DNA of 64,000 nucleotides from Argyresthia goedartella (Eukaryota > Arthropoda > Insecta > Lepidoptera > Argyresthiidae), in NCBI GenBank assembly GCA_949825045.1, contig OX463809.1, positions 6,351,501 through 6,415,500 of the forward strand, given 5' to 3'. Under the pieces are notes generated by a model, which worked only from the letters and a program-made list of their open reading frames with translations, was not told the DNA's origin and did no database searches. Below, piece after piece: positions 44,801 to 54,000 of this stretch. Every line of letters starts with the position of its first letter. Position 1 is the stretch's first letter. A program made the position numbers and the translations under genes.

Positions 44801-45659
44801 CTTTCTTATATGGTACTTCTTCCTTCTCTTCTTTCAGAATATTCAGCGTCTTCTTCGTTTTATTGGGGCAGTCAGGTGATTTGTGCCCAAATTCGTTACA
44901 TTTGAAACACTTGATACCTTTGGAGCATGCAGACGATTGATGATCCATTTCACCACAGTTGAAGCACCTCTTCTTTGGCATTTCAGGATTAGTTGGTTTT
45001 CGGTTACCGTGGTGCGACGTCGAAGGAGTTGGTTTTGTTTGCACTTTCTTCCTAAACTCACTATAGACATCCAATTTTTTTCTGAAGTCTTTGATGTCTG
45101 TAGCGCCGTAAAGTATTGTCTTGTTCGTCTCCAGGTCTCTGATTCCATCGATAACGTATTCCATCAGTGCTGCGTCTTCAACTTTTCCGTGTAAAGCTAT
45201 TTCTTTCATCACCAAAAAGTACTGTTGGTATGTTTCATCATTCTTCATTTTTCGTGCTGTCAATTTCTTATGAATCATGGCGCTATTCAATTTCGGACCA
45301 AATTCTTCTTTGAGAGCCTTCTTTAAATTAGTGTAGTCCTTGACTCTTCCAATGGATCTCAAAAATAACTTGGCGGTACCTCCCAGTAATCTTTTTGCGT
45401 AAACTAACTTTTCGACACTTGTCCATTTCATTAATTCTGCAACGTCTTCAAATTCTTCCAAAAATTCAGTTATAGGGTACGTGTCATCTCCGGTAAAAAT
45501 ATTCATCGACTTCTCCAAGTCTCGAAACGATATGTGAACTTCAACATCTTCAATCTCTTCTTCTTCATTTGCATCTTTCTTCTTAGGTGGCATCTTAGTC
45601 TTCAAAGAATGTCGTCGTTTCGGACAGCAAAAGGTTCCTCTTGAAGTTCTTGCACGCAT
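41802..45659 (-). CDS. gag-pol: Gag-Pol polyprotein of element F, intact
   Basis: 1,285 codons; MPPKKKD at 45593 is the alternative, perhaps better, start. Gag: retrotransposon gag domain at residues ~35-210, then two CCHC knuckles at ~230-265 (CFNCGEMDHQ, CFKCNEFGHK). Protease: LFDTGSDANL at ~298. RT: VCIDYRRIN, then AYLDDLII at ~600 with the canonical YLDD. RNase H: VHTDASADGYG at ~748. Integrase: HHCC zinc domain (HERGHFG ... CVECI), triad in VVDAFTKF, ITDRNAAF and NGQVERIH (~1020-1100), and a C-terminal GPY motif (YLGPYEV). Gag and Pol share one frame, so no frameshift is needed. There is no envelope. All catalytic residues I can check are present. Confidence 0.97.
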   Translation of the reverse strand: MRARTSRGTFCCPKRRHSLKTKMPPKKKDANEEEEIEDVEVHISFRDLEKSMNIFTGDDTYPITEFLEEFEDVAELMKWTSVEKLVYAKRLLGGTAKLFLRSIGRVKDYTNLKKALKEEFGPKLNSAMIHKKLTARKMKNDETYQQYFLVMKEIALHGKVEDAALMEYVIDGIRDLETNKTILYGATDIKDFRKKLDVYSEFRKKVQTKPTPSTSHHGNRKPTNPEMPKKRCFNCGEMDHQSSACSKGIKCFKCNEFGHKSPDCPNKTKKTLNILKEEKEEVPYKKVKIEGTEILTLFDTGSDANLMTKTEFGKIKDDVKMYKDSKIRLTGIAGKEIFTDGVFTAKVQIDDYYSDVTFHIVDDDTIPVDTIIGNPILKEFEVKFTKDGIFMEKIQHLTLLIEEDDKTEEYDVENSQYTAEIKKMIDDYKPTDETKKSNVELRIILTDEAPIYQSPRRLSPLEADVLNKQIEDWLKTGIIKPSKSDFACPTVLAHKKDGNYRVCIDYRRINKKIIKERFPLPLIEDQIDKLKEAQIFTSLDLKNGFLHVDVNKDSQKYTSFVTPKAQFEFIKMPFGLCTAPSVFQRFINDIFHDYINDGTVLAYLDDLIIPARTEEEALTKLKEIMKRAEEFGLQFNWKKCHFFKKEIEYLGYIVKDNKVRPSKEKIKAVSNFKKPNNIKSMQSFLGLTGYFRKFIRNYSLIAKPMTDMLKKDAVFNFDERCEEAFLKLKEILTSSPVLRIYNPDMETEVHTDASADGYGAVLLQRCPKDNQLHPVHYMSKKTTPSERKYHSYYLEILAIVEAIKKFRVYLQGIHFKIITDCSALTMTLQKKDLPPRVARWALLLEEYDYKIEHRPGTSMKHADALSRYPVWILTETTARLKRAQDGDENIQLIKRILLKEPYQNYVLQNDILYKEKNGNKMIVVPKKMQTEIIRKNHERGHFGIVKTEELINREYFIENLQTKIKKVIDNCVECILVSHKRGKKEGLLNPIPKGDVPLATYHIDHLGPLTSTNKNYKYILTVVDAFTKFTWIYPVKTLTTEETISKLELQQQSFGSPERIITDRNAAFTSNDFKDYCQNESITQYLITTGQPRGNGQVERIHQIIISVLSKLSADDPTKWYRKVSDVQRCLNGTYQISIGMTPFELMFGVKIKDKDDELMKIIEEENIERMNENRLELREKAKESIRKIQEENKKSFNRKRKQAISYEVGHLVAIKKTQFSQGSKLYPKYLGPYEVTMKKRNDRYAVRKIGNSEGPINTTSSADFMKPWVSCSTEDEDISSGTDE

Positions 45660-45947
45660 TCAAAACAATATTCGCAACGATTTTCTAAAATCGCATCTCT
45701 AGTCATTTATAACGATAACGGTTTTTCTTTTGCAAGCACTATCCATGAGTCGGTAAAACAGTCTTGCGTAGCGGCATCATGGCGGACGCGTGCGAACGTC
45801 ATGCGAATATGCGCGTCGGTAAAGCAGTGCTGACGCCGTAGATGACTTGCCTTTCGTCGTATTTCACGTCTTGATAAATCGGCTTCCGTCGTCTTGATTC
45901 ACTACATTCCAATATGTATCGCTATCCCGGACGAGCCCCCAAAAAGT
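45660..45947 (-). promoter_or_regulatory. Leader of element F with tRNA-Pro primer binding site
   Basis: The minus strand at 45941-45924 reads TGGGGGCTCGTCCGGGAT, the 18-nt complement of a tRNA-Pro 3' end, 6 bases inside the LTR. This primer site is also used by gammaretroviruses. The remaining ~260 bp form an untranslated leader. Confidence 0.9.
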
Positions 45948-46149
45948 TGTGGGATGTGCGTATTGAAATGGTCGTGATTAACTCGTAAAAACTTTAATTT
46001 TAATTAACAAAGGAACCATCGTGGTTAACACTTATCTGTCTCTGTCTGACGTCTATCTGTCACCTTCCAACAGTGTTGCTAGTAAGAAACTAAGTAACGT
46101 TATTTAATAACGACAAAAAAAACTTAAACACGTTAAACTATTATCCACA
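45948..46149 (-). repeat. 5' LTR of element F
   Basis: 202 bp, apparently identical to 41588-41789. It would hold the promoter; I see no clear TATA box, only a short AT-rich stretch. Confidence 0.97.
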
Positions 46150-47465
46150 TTTATGCCTATTGATAATCCTCCAGATTGCCTTGCTACTGTTGTTAGCTGA
46201 AGCTAATTATTTAGCCATCGTCAAATTTTTCATATTGCGAATTACCTTGCTATAAAGTCTTATATATGTCATCTTGTAATTTATAATTGAAATGTCAGAT
46301 TGTAGATTTAAATTAGTCAAAACGTTTCATTATACTTTAAGTCCGTATTCCCTTTGTTACCCAATTTAATTTAGTAACTTTTTTTACATTTACCTTCCTT
46401 TTTACTTTTTTAAAACTATACTTAAAGAGTTGGGTCAACTTGGATAGAAAAGTATTTATACCCATACTACACCAATCTATAGACTCTAATTGCTTACGAA
46501 AAAGTGCTTTATTTTTATTAGAAATACTTCTTCTTTCTCTAAAAATACTTCTTCCTTCTTTTCTACAGCTTTAGTAACTATCGGACATGACAATAACGCA
46601 TGTCCATCGCCTAGTCCATTGAAATATACGTCAACCATCCCCAAGTCCTATAAAGAGGTATTTGTAAAAATTTATCAATGCACGATTGGGAATCATTACG
46701 CCTAAACGTAATAGTATTAACCAAGTGTCTAAAATTGTAACAGGATAACAATGGTGATTTTAATGTAGATATTCGATAGAAAATCTACATTAAAATCACC
46801 AACTATCAAACACTTTTTGTTAAATATAGTTCCCAGTAAAGATTCCAAGCTGATAATGAAAGAACCAAAGGTTTTGGTTTTATTGCTGTCCGGGGCTCTA
46901 TAGATACATATAATTTTAATGCCGGTATCAATGTCCCTAACACCACAAATTTCAAAACTATTCATCTTGTACATTTTAAAACAATTTCTTAGTTCCTCTA
47001 CCTTTCTGCCCTTTTGCGCCAATATAAGTGAACCACCTCTTTTTTTATTAGTCCTCGTATTGTAGGATACCATTTTGTAATCTGTAAGATTGAAAAGCAG
47101 TGCATTACCTTTATTAAGAAAATGCTCGCATATGCAAAAAGCTAGGTTTGACATTAAGTTCGTGGAGGAATAATTCAATTTCATCTTTTTTTCCCGTAAC
47201 ACCACAAACATTCTGATAGAGAAGATATACATAATTTACCCTATTGACGAAAAAATGTTTCCCCTGTCTGCGTTTCTTGGTGAAATGTACTGTTTGTGCA
47301 GCCTGTCTGTGTCTCCACATTTTGAGAATTTTTAAGAGTAGTTCTCTTTTCAAAGTAAGTTTGCGTCTCTACATTTTTTACATTTTTAACAATCAATGAA
47401 TTCAATGAACACGTGTGATACTCTATCATTCTGTTTGTTAAAGCAAAGCAAGGTAAGATAAACAA
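46150..47465 (-). pseudogene. LINE element C, endonuclease and N-terminal part (inverted 5' half, part 1)
   Basis: On the minus strand, in shifting frames: a TQT-rich N-terminus (47465-47241; VETQT, VETQT, QETQT), then YLLYQNVCGVTGKKDEIELF (47237-47175), then the APE-type endonuclease with IICIYRAP and LIVGDFNVDFL (46729-47232), CIDKF, LGDGHALLSCP and finally the linker LESIDW ... SSKAIWRIINRHK to 46150. An 18-bp foldback at 46753-46800 duplicates the GDFNVD codons in inverse orientation. The 5' end is truncated and no complete ORF1 is visible. Confidence 0.85.
46753..46800. repeat. 18-bp foldback in the endonuclease
   Basis: GGTGATTTTAATGTAGAT at 46753-46770 is mirrored at 46783-46800 with a 12-nt loop. 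One arm is the coding sequence for GDFNVD. Confidence 0.9.
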
Positions 47466-48316
47466 ATATGTTTACCCTCTAAGGAGATTAACGCAGATTG
47501 GGACCACAGAGGCAGCTGTTACTGCATATTTCGGATATGTGCATTCTATACTTAGTTACGGTATCAACTTTTTCGGAAATCCACTGTTAGGGACAAAATA
47601 TTTAGACATCAGAACAAATGTATTAGGGCCATCGCTGGCACAAAAAAGATGGAAAGCTGTAAACCCTACTTCCAAAAATTAGACATTCTAACTATTCCAT
47701 TGATATTTATTCTAGAGTGCTTAATGTTCGCTAAGAAAAACTATCTTACACGTTTTATAGAACGAAACACAATTAACACAAGAAATCTACGTAATAAAAA
47801 CCATATAATACTTGCTTCTCCTAAATGCGTGCTATACAGAAATAGCGTTTTCTATGTCGCCATAAAAATATTTAACCAATTACCAAATGTTTATAAAAAC
47901 TTTAGATTAACATTTTTTCAAAAAAAATAAACGGTGACTAAAATATTAAAACATAAAATGTACTACGATATCAATTACTCAACAAATCCGCGTCGAAGTA
48001 AATGGGTTGGATTGAGTTTTCTTGCCGTTTCTTTCTCGTCTTAGCCCACGGTTTATGAAGTTTGTGAAGCGGTGTAGCATCGCAATATTAATACCTACTG
48101 CAAAATACTTATACTGATTTAAGTTGTAAATATGTCCACTACTCTAAATATGTTTAGATTAAATATCGATTTAAGATGTTCTAAATAAGGTTAATATTGT
48201 GCACCCAGTACTACTGGGTACCATCATTTGAAACACTGTAAATAATGTAAAACCTAGTTACAAACAATGATGAACAAATAAACATTTTTGTCATTCTCTT
48301 TGTCTTTGTCTTTGAG
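47466..48316 (+). pseudogene. LINE element C, RT C-terminus and 3' UTR (sense 3' half)
   Basis: Plus-strand frames read AYFGYVHSILSYGINFFGN, then SCKPYFQKLDILTIPLIF and IKIFNQLPNVYKNF (47649-47930). These are the RT thumb and C-terminal tail. The UTR has AATAAACATTTTTGTC and ends in TTTGTC repeats at 48294-48316. It points the opposite way to the endonuclease half, which abuts it at 47465. The catalytic RT core is missing between the two halves. Confidence 0.85.
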
Positions 48317-48629
48317 AGCCAACAGTTTTTTTCTTCGGAAGGGGTTTTCTTTATATTTGAGTCCGAACAGTATGAGGCTCCTCTGCTTATCTTCTAATCT
48401 CGAATCTTCCCTGAATCGCTTGATAGTGCGATAAACGAACCTCGATGCAATGCAATTACCGCGACTCTATCGTCTTTTCGCGTCCACTCCATTTCTGAAA
48501 ATAAAGAAAATTACAGAAAAGCTATGAATTTTGTTTCTAAAAATATTCGTATTTGGACGTAACTTTTTTTGGTTCGTGTTCTAAATTGGAAGTTTGGGGT
48601 ATGTGACAAGACTTATGGCCCGACCCATG
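48312..48629 (-). mobile_element. maT-like mariner copy 4, 5' part
   Basis: The minus strand holds the start MEW followed by TRKDDRVAVIALHR in a damaged frame, and the right terminus (CATGGGTCGGGCCATAAG inward), followed by TA at 48630-48631. It pairs with 40677-41025. Confidence 0.85.
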
Positions 48630-48631
48630 TA

Positions 48632-49070
48632 GGTATTTATTACTAAATAAAAAACTAATTAACAAGGAATAAACTTATTAACAGAGAGTTTTGTTTTGAA
48701 TTAGATTAACCCCATACAGTCTTTTAATCTTGAACATTGTAATATCCCTTTTTAGTCAAGGTTATTATTAGCTACATAATTTTGAAATGGCTCAAATGGC
48801 AATTTCAAAATCCCCAGAGGTATTTTTTTTTAGTAGAGAATGCACTAAACCTTAAAAGAATCGCTAACTTTCGCGAGTAAGCCGGGCGCAACTAATCTGT
48901 GAATATTTCTTAGGTTAACGTTCCGCTATCGCTAAATTTGGTAGATGTTTATGTTGTAATGTAATGTTCTTGCGTACATACATTATTTTTTCGAAAATAA
49001 ATTGACTAATAACTACAGATAGTATGTCAATTTCTTAAAAAAGTTCAAGTGCAGGTGCAAGAATATCTTT
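48632..49070 (-). pseudogene. LINE element B, RT C-terminus and UTR
   Basis: On the minus strand this aligns base for base, with scattered changes, to element A at about 820-1170: KEIDILTS-like sequence, GTACGCAAGAACATTAC, AAATTGCCATTTGAGC, AGGGATATTACAATGTTCAA. It continues into 40641-40676 across the mariner. Confidence 0.85.
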
Positions 49071-49079
49071 CCGTTGCGT

Positions 49080-49300
49080 CACCTTATTTATTTTCTTCTA
49101 AGATCTAAGAAAGAACCACCCACCTCTATCAGCAGTCTTTCTATTGCAACAACTGTAAATTTAATAATGATTTAAGTCAAAGACATCATATTTGCTTTTA
49201 ACCAGTATTCTGTAATACAAATAGCAAAGGTGTCAAAAAAATTAAGAAATAATTCTAATACAAGTTCTTTGTCAGCAGACTTAGCATGCCACGCTCGAGA
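49080..49300 (-). pseudogene. LINE endonuclease N-terminal fragment
   Basis: The minus-strand reading LELFLNFFDTFAICITEYWL and, further on, EVGGSFLDL fits the start of an APE-type LINE endonuclease ('ICISEHWL ... GG..I'). It may belong to element B with an internal deletion between the endonuclease and the RT C-terminus, or be a separate remnant. Confidence 0.55.
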
Positions 49301-49605
49301 AACGGCCTTGCCTATGAAAACATGTTAATTTCTCTATCTAGCCCGAGATATCTCGACGCTAGCATGGCAACTGCGACCGAGATGGAGACGACCGAGCCTT
49401 GTCTACATCCAGTAAGATGGCGGCAATGGCGAGATGATTTCGGCCGAGTTAGACACAAATTTTGACATATGCGACCGAGACATGTCTGGTACCCATCGAG
49501 GTGCAGACAAGGCCTCGAGAGCATAGTATTTTTCTTGTGTTCTTGGGGTCGGGTGTTTAGACATATTTGATTTTCGTTTGTTGATTTAGCGTATTGCTAT
49601 AGAAG
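49301..49605. other. Unassigned, relatively GC-rich
   Basis: Contains CTCGAGA ... GGCCTTG and CAAGGCCTCGAGAG as an imperfect large-scale inverted pair (about 49290-49520). Nothing coding is recognised. Confidence 0.35.
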
Positions 49606-49785
49606 CGCCCGTAGCCTTGCGATATTCGCACATCGGAAACGATTGTGCGGGTAGCAACATTTGGCTGAGACGGGTACTGGATGGGAGTCCGTTTCTGTGG
49701 CATTTTTTTCGGGCGCTTCCATGTTTCAGATGACACGTTAAGCTGTAAGTCGCGGCTGCTATCGCTACTCGGTGGTAGTAGTCAT
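49606..49785 (+). repeat. SINE family 2 (5S-like head), 3'-truncated
   Basis: Matches 30180-30350 closely (CGCACATCGGAAACGA, GGGTACTGGATGGGAGTCCG, GGCTGCTATCGCTACTCGG) and stops after GGTGGTAGTAGTC. The 3' body and tail are missing. Confidence 0.75.
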
Positions 49786-51099
49786 TTAGCTGTTCAGCTA
49801 TATTAATAGCTATATTAATTAGAGAAAATGTATGATTAATGTATTTTCTTTTATAGATTATTAACATGTTTTTTATGTTTTTTATTTTTTTACGTTTTTA
49901 TTTTAATGGTTATTTCTTGAATAGTAAATTATGGAAGATGAAATTTTATTTTCTAGCACATTACTCAAACGAATAAATTGTGTAGGTTTTTTTAGATCGT
50001 GCAACTATTGGGCTTTCCATGTATGTATTATGTTTTTGTCTAAAAAATGAAATTAAGAAGTTAAAAGGATATTTTATAAATGAAAAGAAGTTTAATATTC
50101 ATTTCCTTTATGCGTTTAAAATGTGCTAATTGAACATCAGGAATAAATTTGGCGTCCTTGGTTCGTACGAAAATAATACGAAACTTGTCCTAATACCTGA
50201 ATCCATTATTAGGATTATTATTTTAGGAACAAAGATTATTAATATTATTTAATAAACATCAAATAAACATTTATTGTGATTTTGGTTCCGTGGAAAGTAA
50301 TATTTTTTTGCACGCAAATTGCTCAGACCAGAAAGTCATAGGTAATTTTTACCATGCCAAACATAAGAGATACTCTTGCTTAAAATTAAACTAAAAAAGT
50401 TATAAAGATATTTTTGAAAACCAAGCTATTCACTCTTCTTTCCTTTTTACGTTAGATAAAATTCAAAGTTAATATCAAGGAACGTATGTATCAAATGAAA
50501 TTGATAAATAATAATATAATAAATACCTATCTAATGCATGACATTTAAAGATAGAGAGTGACAATTAAATTGCAATGTTAAATTAATGTAATAACTCGTT
50601 AACTACTTAACAGGTACTGAAACTAGCGAAGTATACATATACCTCCTTAAAAGTTAAAGGCTGGAATGAATGATTACAGGCTGTCTTATCTTATCTTTTT
50701 ATATTTATTTACAAGAGTATGGAATGCAGCTTAGGGGCCCCCTGAACAGATGACGTCTGAACCTGAATAAAATCATAGGTTTCGAAATAGATATATTTTT
50801 CTTTAGTCCAGTACCTAGATGTCCACTCACCACCACCACTCACATCAGCTATCAAAATGAATTATCACGCGCGGCTCAATTAACACCGACAAGAAATGTG
50901 CGAATCTCTGCCAGTTGCAAAACAAAGTAAACACAATCTACAATCAATCTTCGCACGTTCGCACGAAGTAACTAAATCACTTTCCCACCCATTTTCCACC
51001 CTCCAATTTCGCACCGTCATTACGGGCTATGTAGGTACTTGTTGCACTCCTGAAAGTTTCATGGCCTCACTGTTTCACATTTAAGCGAAGCACCGTCGC
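49786..51099. other. AT-rich spacer
   Basis: No gene, RNA or repeat family recognised. Confidence 0.35.
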
Positions 51100-51468
51100 A
51101 CAGTCGGGTTTTGAACGCAGCGAAGTGCGCGCGTGTTTCTCCCGCCTTTTTACACAACGCGATTTCAGTGTTCATATTTTTTTCATTTCATCGATTTGAT
51201 TTTAAAGTATCTGGGAATCTAATTTTCATGCCAGCGCAAGTTGCTTGTTTTTCGTGAATGATTACGAAATTATAGTGAAGTTTATGTGAGTAGACGTGAG
51301 TGATAAATTAATTTATGCACATAATTGGAGTAGAAATCCTAGTTTCTGTGGCGAATGAAGGAGAACATGCCGTGAAATCGGGTGGGACACTTTTGTGTGC
51401 AATGTTAGGTCTTCGTAGAATTTAATCAAGAAAGGATTTGGACATCCGGATTTAATTAAATTTCTCAG
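51100..51468 (+). other. Candidate non-coding 5' exon with strong splice donor
   Basis: GC-richer sequence begins near 51100 (CACAGTCGGGTTTTGAACGC, GTGCGCGCGTG), with an initiator-like TTTCAGTG at about 51164. No long frame is present. At 51466 the sequence CAG|GTGAGT matches the splice donor consensus exactly. The base composition changes from the AT-rich flanks. Together this could be the first exon of a host gene whose coding exons lie to the right of the window. It is a weak inference from composition and one splice site. Confidence 0.3.
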
Positions 51469-51739
51469 GTGAGTGGTTCCTATTTGGAACAATCTACTAA
51501 CATATCTACTAGTAAAAACTTGTGGCTTGTAGCTGTCGACGGAAAACTGAATAAATAATACCTACCTCAGTAGGTAATCAGAACATCCCACGTAAAAAGG
51601 ATTTTTTTGTTACTTCTGCTACTAACTACTGGCACTTTTCTTTGTCCGACTTGAATTCGAAATGAAAATAATACGACTTATACCATATATCTTTTTAAAG
51701 TGTTTAATCGAACATAAAAAATTGTAGATTGTATAACAA

Positions 51740-51880
51740 GGGAGCAAAATGATATTATTACGTCGTGGGCGCTATTTTGAATTCAGAGCGAAACGAGCGA
51801 TTCTATAGTAGAACCCCGAGCGATCAGCGAAGAATTCTAAGTACTTCGCCCGAGGAAAAAGTATTTTTGCTTCCGATTGA
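51740..51880. repeat. GAGCAAAAT palindromic module
   Basis: GGGAGCAAAATGATATT on the left and TATTTTTGCTTCCG on the right enclose a GC-rich centre with AGCGAAACGAGCG and GAGCGATCAGCGAAG. It resembles the module at 52722-52842. Confidence 0.5.
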
Positions 51881-52619
51881 TACACTCAACTTTTCATCTC
51901 CTTTAGTGAGAAAATAAGTAAGAGACGCTTTAAAGTAATAAATGAATAAGTTTAATTCATAAACAAATTTGAACGCAAAAATGTATGATACCAACACCAA
52001 TTACAAACTTATTGTCTATGTTTGACACACTAGCGCAATTTTGAAAGTTTATGGTCACCGTTTTATTTGGGACCGATAGTGTTGTCGATATAAATATATT
52101 TTTCACACCTTTCATTCGGAAAAGTAAGTTTTGCTCCACGACGAGAGGGAGCAAAATGCTACTTTTCTGTTCAAGCTACTTTTTTAATCTATTTATTGGC
52201 ATTTAGCATTTCCGCAATGTGTCAATTGAACACAGATCAAAATAATCGAATGTAATTATGAAATTACATTACAATTGACTACGATGACGTAGTCGATTAA
52301 AAACGAACATGTTTCAAGTTTTAACTTTAACAACGTTAAATGAAAATTTATGAATTATTCGTAATATTTAAAAAAAATGTCACAATAAATTACATGTTTT
52401 ACTGAAATCAAAACTATCGATGACTGTTATTGTGATATAGTGAATATTGATATCCGAAACCATTGTAATATTTTATTCGATTATTTTTACACATTAGTAA
52501 AAGTATACAGGAATATTTTATCTGTGGTGACCTTTCCTTAATCCTTCACAATCCGCTATTATAAAAAAAAAGTTTTGTTTACGTTGTTCGATTACTGTAA
52601 AAGTGGTGAAAGTATAATT

Positions 52620-52621
<2 letters not shown>

Positions 52622-52661
<40 letters not shown>
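52622..52661. repeat. (TA)n microsatellite
   Basis: About 20 TA repeats. Confidence 0.95.
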
Positions 52662-52664
<3 letters not shown>

Positions 52665-52721
52665 GAGCATTTAATTTAAATTTTCCTCATATTCGGTGTG
52701 AAAAGTTGTATGTGTCACTCA

Positions 52722-52842
52722 GGAGCAAAATTATTTTCGTCATGGGCGTTAACGCTTGAATCCTTCGTTACGCTCAGGATTCTTCCCTTCACTCTGGATT
52801 CAATGTACCGCCCTCGCCGTAAATACATAATTTTGCTCCCTT
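52722..52842. repeat. GAGCAAAAT palindromic module
   Basis: GGAGCAAAATTAT is exactly inverted as ATAATTTTGCTCC at the right end. Inside, GGGCGTTAACG and CGCCCTCGCCG are partly inverted. Confidence 0.65.
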
Positions 52843-53640
52843 GTGACACAAATAACTATTCCGGGCTTTTTGTGAATAAACAGTATGACAATATTTACTT
52901 CCATTTTAATAGTTTCTGGACTAAAGAATACCTACTTTCACTAATTTTCAATCAAAAACACATTTTTCATGAACATTTGTAAATGTAAACAACAATGTTT
53001 ACAGATGAACTGAACGTAATTCGCGCCCTTTAGTTATTTTCAAATTATTATAATGTTAGAGCGCCGTGCCGTACTGCCAACGGCAATGTAAAGCCAAGAA
53101 TTCATACAACTTGCGTTCGATTTCTATGAACGATTTATATTCCAAATGCAAATCTCATTCCCGCCCGCTAAAAAGTCTAGTGGAGAAAAGAGCTAATTTG
53201 CTCTCGGTAATCGAGGAACAAACGACACTTTTCGAATAAGGGGATAAAATAGTAGATTTCCTACGAGTCCGCAAAGGCGACGGTCGTAGCGAGGTTCGTA
53301 AAGAAACGTTTTCGAACGACTTAGGAATAGATTTTTTCCACCTGACATCCCAAAATCAAGCGGCGAAGTTTGCCTTCGGCTCCTGCCGTAAACTTCTCGC
53401 TCAGTCTCGAAGCCTTTGCGAACTCGTAAGAAATATACTATTTCACTTCACACGCTCAGAAAGTTCGTGTTTTTGCTCGATGTATGCTTAACAAAATGCC
53501 ACTTTTATGCTCTAGTGCACAAAGTAAAATTGTTTTAAAGGCTTCGTAGAATAAACTTGTTATTTTAGCTGATTTACTTCAATAAATTTCACATTCGTGT
53601 TTTCTATTACTAAATTGTTAAAACTAGATAAAATAGATGT
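52843..53640. other. Spacer with GC-rich module
   Basis: 53170-53530 has GC-rich stretches (GAGTCCGCAAAGGCGACGG, GCCTTTGCGAACTCGTAAG) that are mutually inverted over about 170 bp, again suggesting a palindromic module. No gene is seen. Confidence 0.4.
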
Positions 53641-53649
53641 CAGTTATTA

Positions 53650-54000
53650 TTGCCCGAGCGAACGAAGCGCGCGAAGCGTCTCCGTTTCAGGATTGGGCAA
53701 TAATGCTTTCGAATGTCTGTCTGTCTGTCCGGTTGTTCTCCTCTACAGGTCGCATTTCTCAACAAATTTTCGTGAGACATTTTGTAAGCAGGTTGGATAA
53801 TTAAATATAATTTTTTAGTCGATTCAGTTTTTAGATTTTTTCAAAATGCCGGAGATATGGGGTTTGAAAATGTAAAAAAACCGCTACAGCCCAAACGGCT
53901 TGACGGATTTTTACAAATGACATGTCGTTGGATTAGTGGTGACTGCGAGAATGACACAGACTATATCATTTTAGTAAAAATTGTAAAATGTAGCTTACAA
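53650..54000. repeat. Repeat with CTGTCTGTC core and TTATTGCCC arms
   Basis: TTATTGCCC and GGGCAATAA surround CGAGCGAACGAAGCGCGCGA (53648-53704). GTCTGTCTGTCTGTCCGG follows, then AAACGGCTTGACGGATTTTTA, a phrase common in lepidopteran dispersed repeats. Non-coding. Confidence 0.5.

Larger units (their letters stand above)
41588..46149 (-). mobile_element. Complete young Ty3/gypsy LTR retrotransposon (element F)
   Basis: 4,562 bp with 202-bp LTRs that I find identical base for base, a TTTA target duplication (41584-41587 and 46150-46153), a tRNA-Pro primer site, and a single uninterrupted gag-pol frame. These are the marks of a very recent, probably competent insertion. It sits within LINE element C. 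Confidence 0.97.

Noticed and set aside
49312..49524. 70-codon minus-strand frame in a GC-richer patch
   Set aside because: It has a Cys-rich look, but there is no spacing that fits a known zinc finger and no upstream support.
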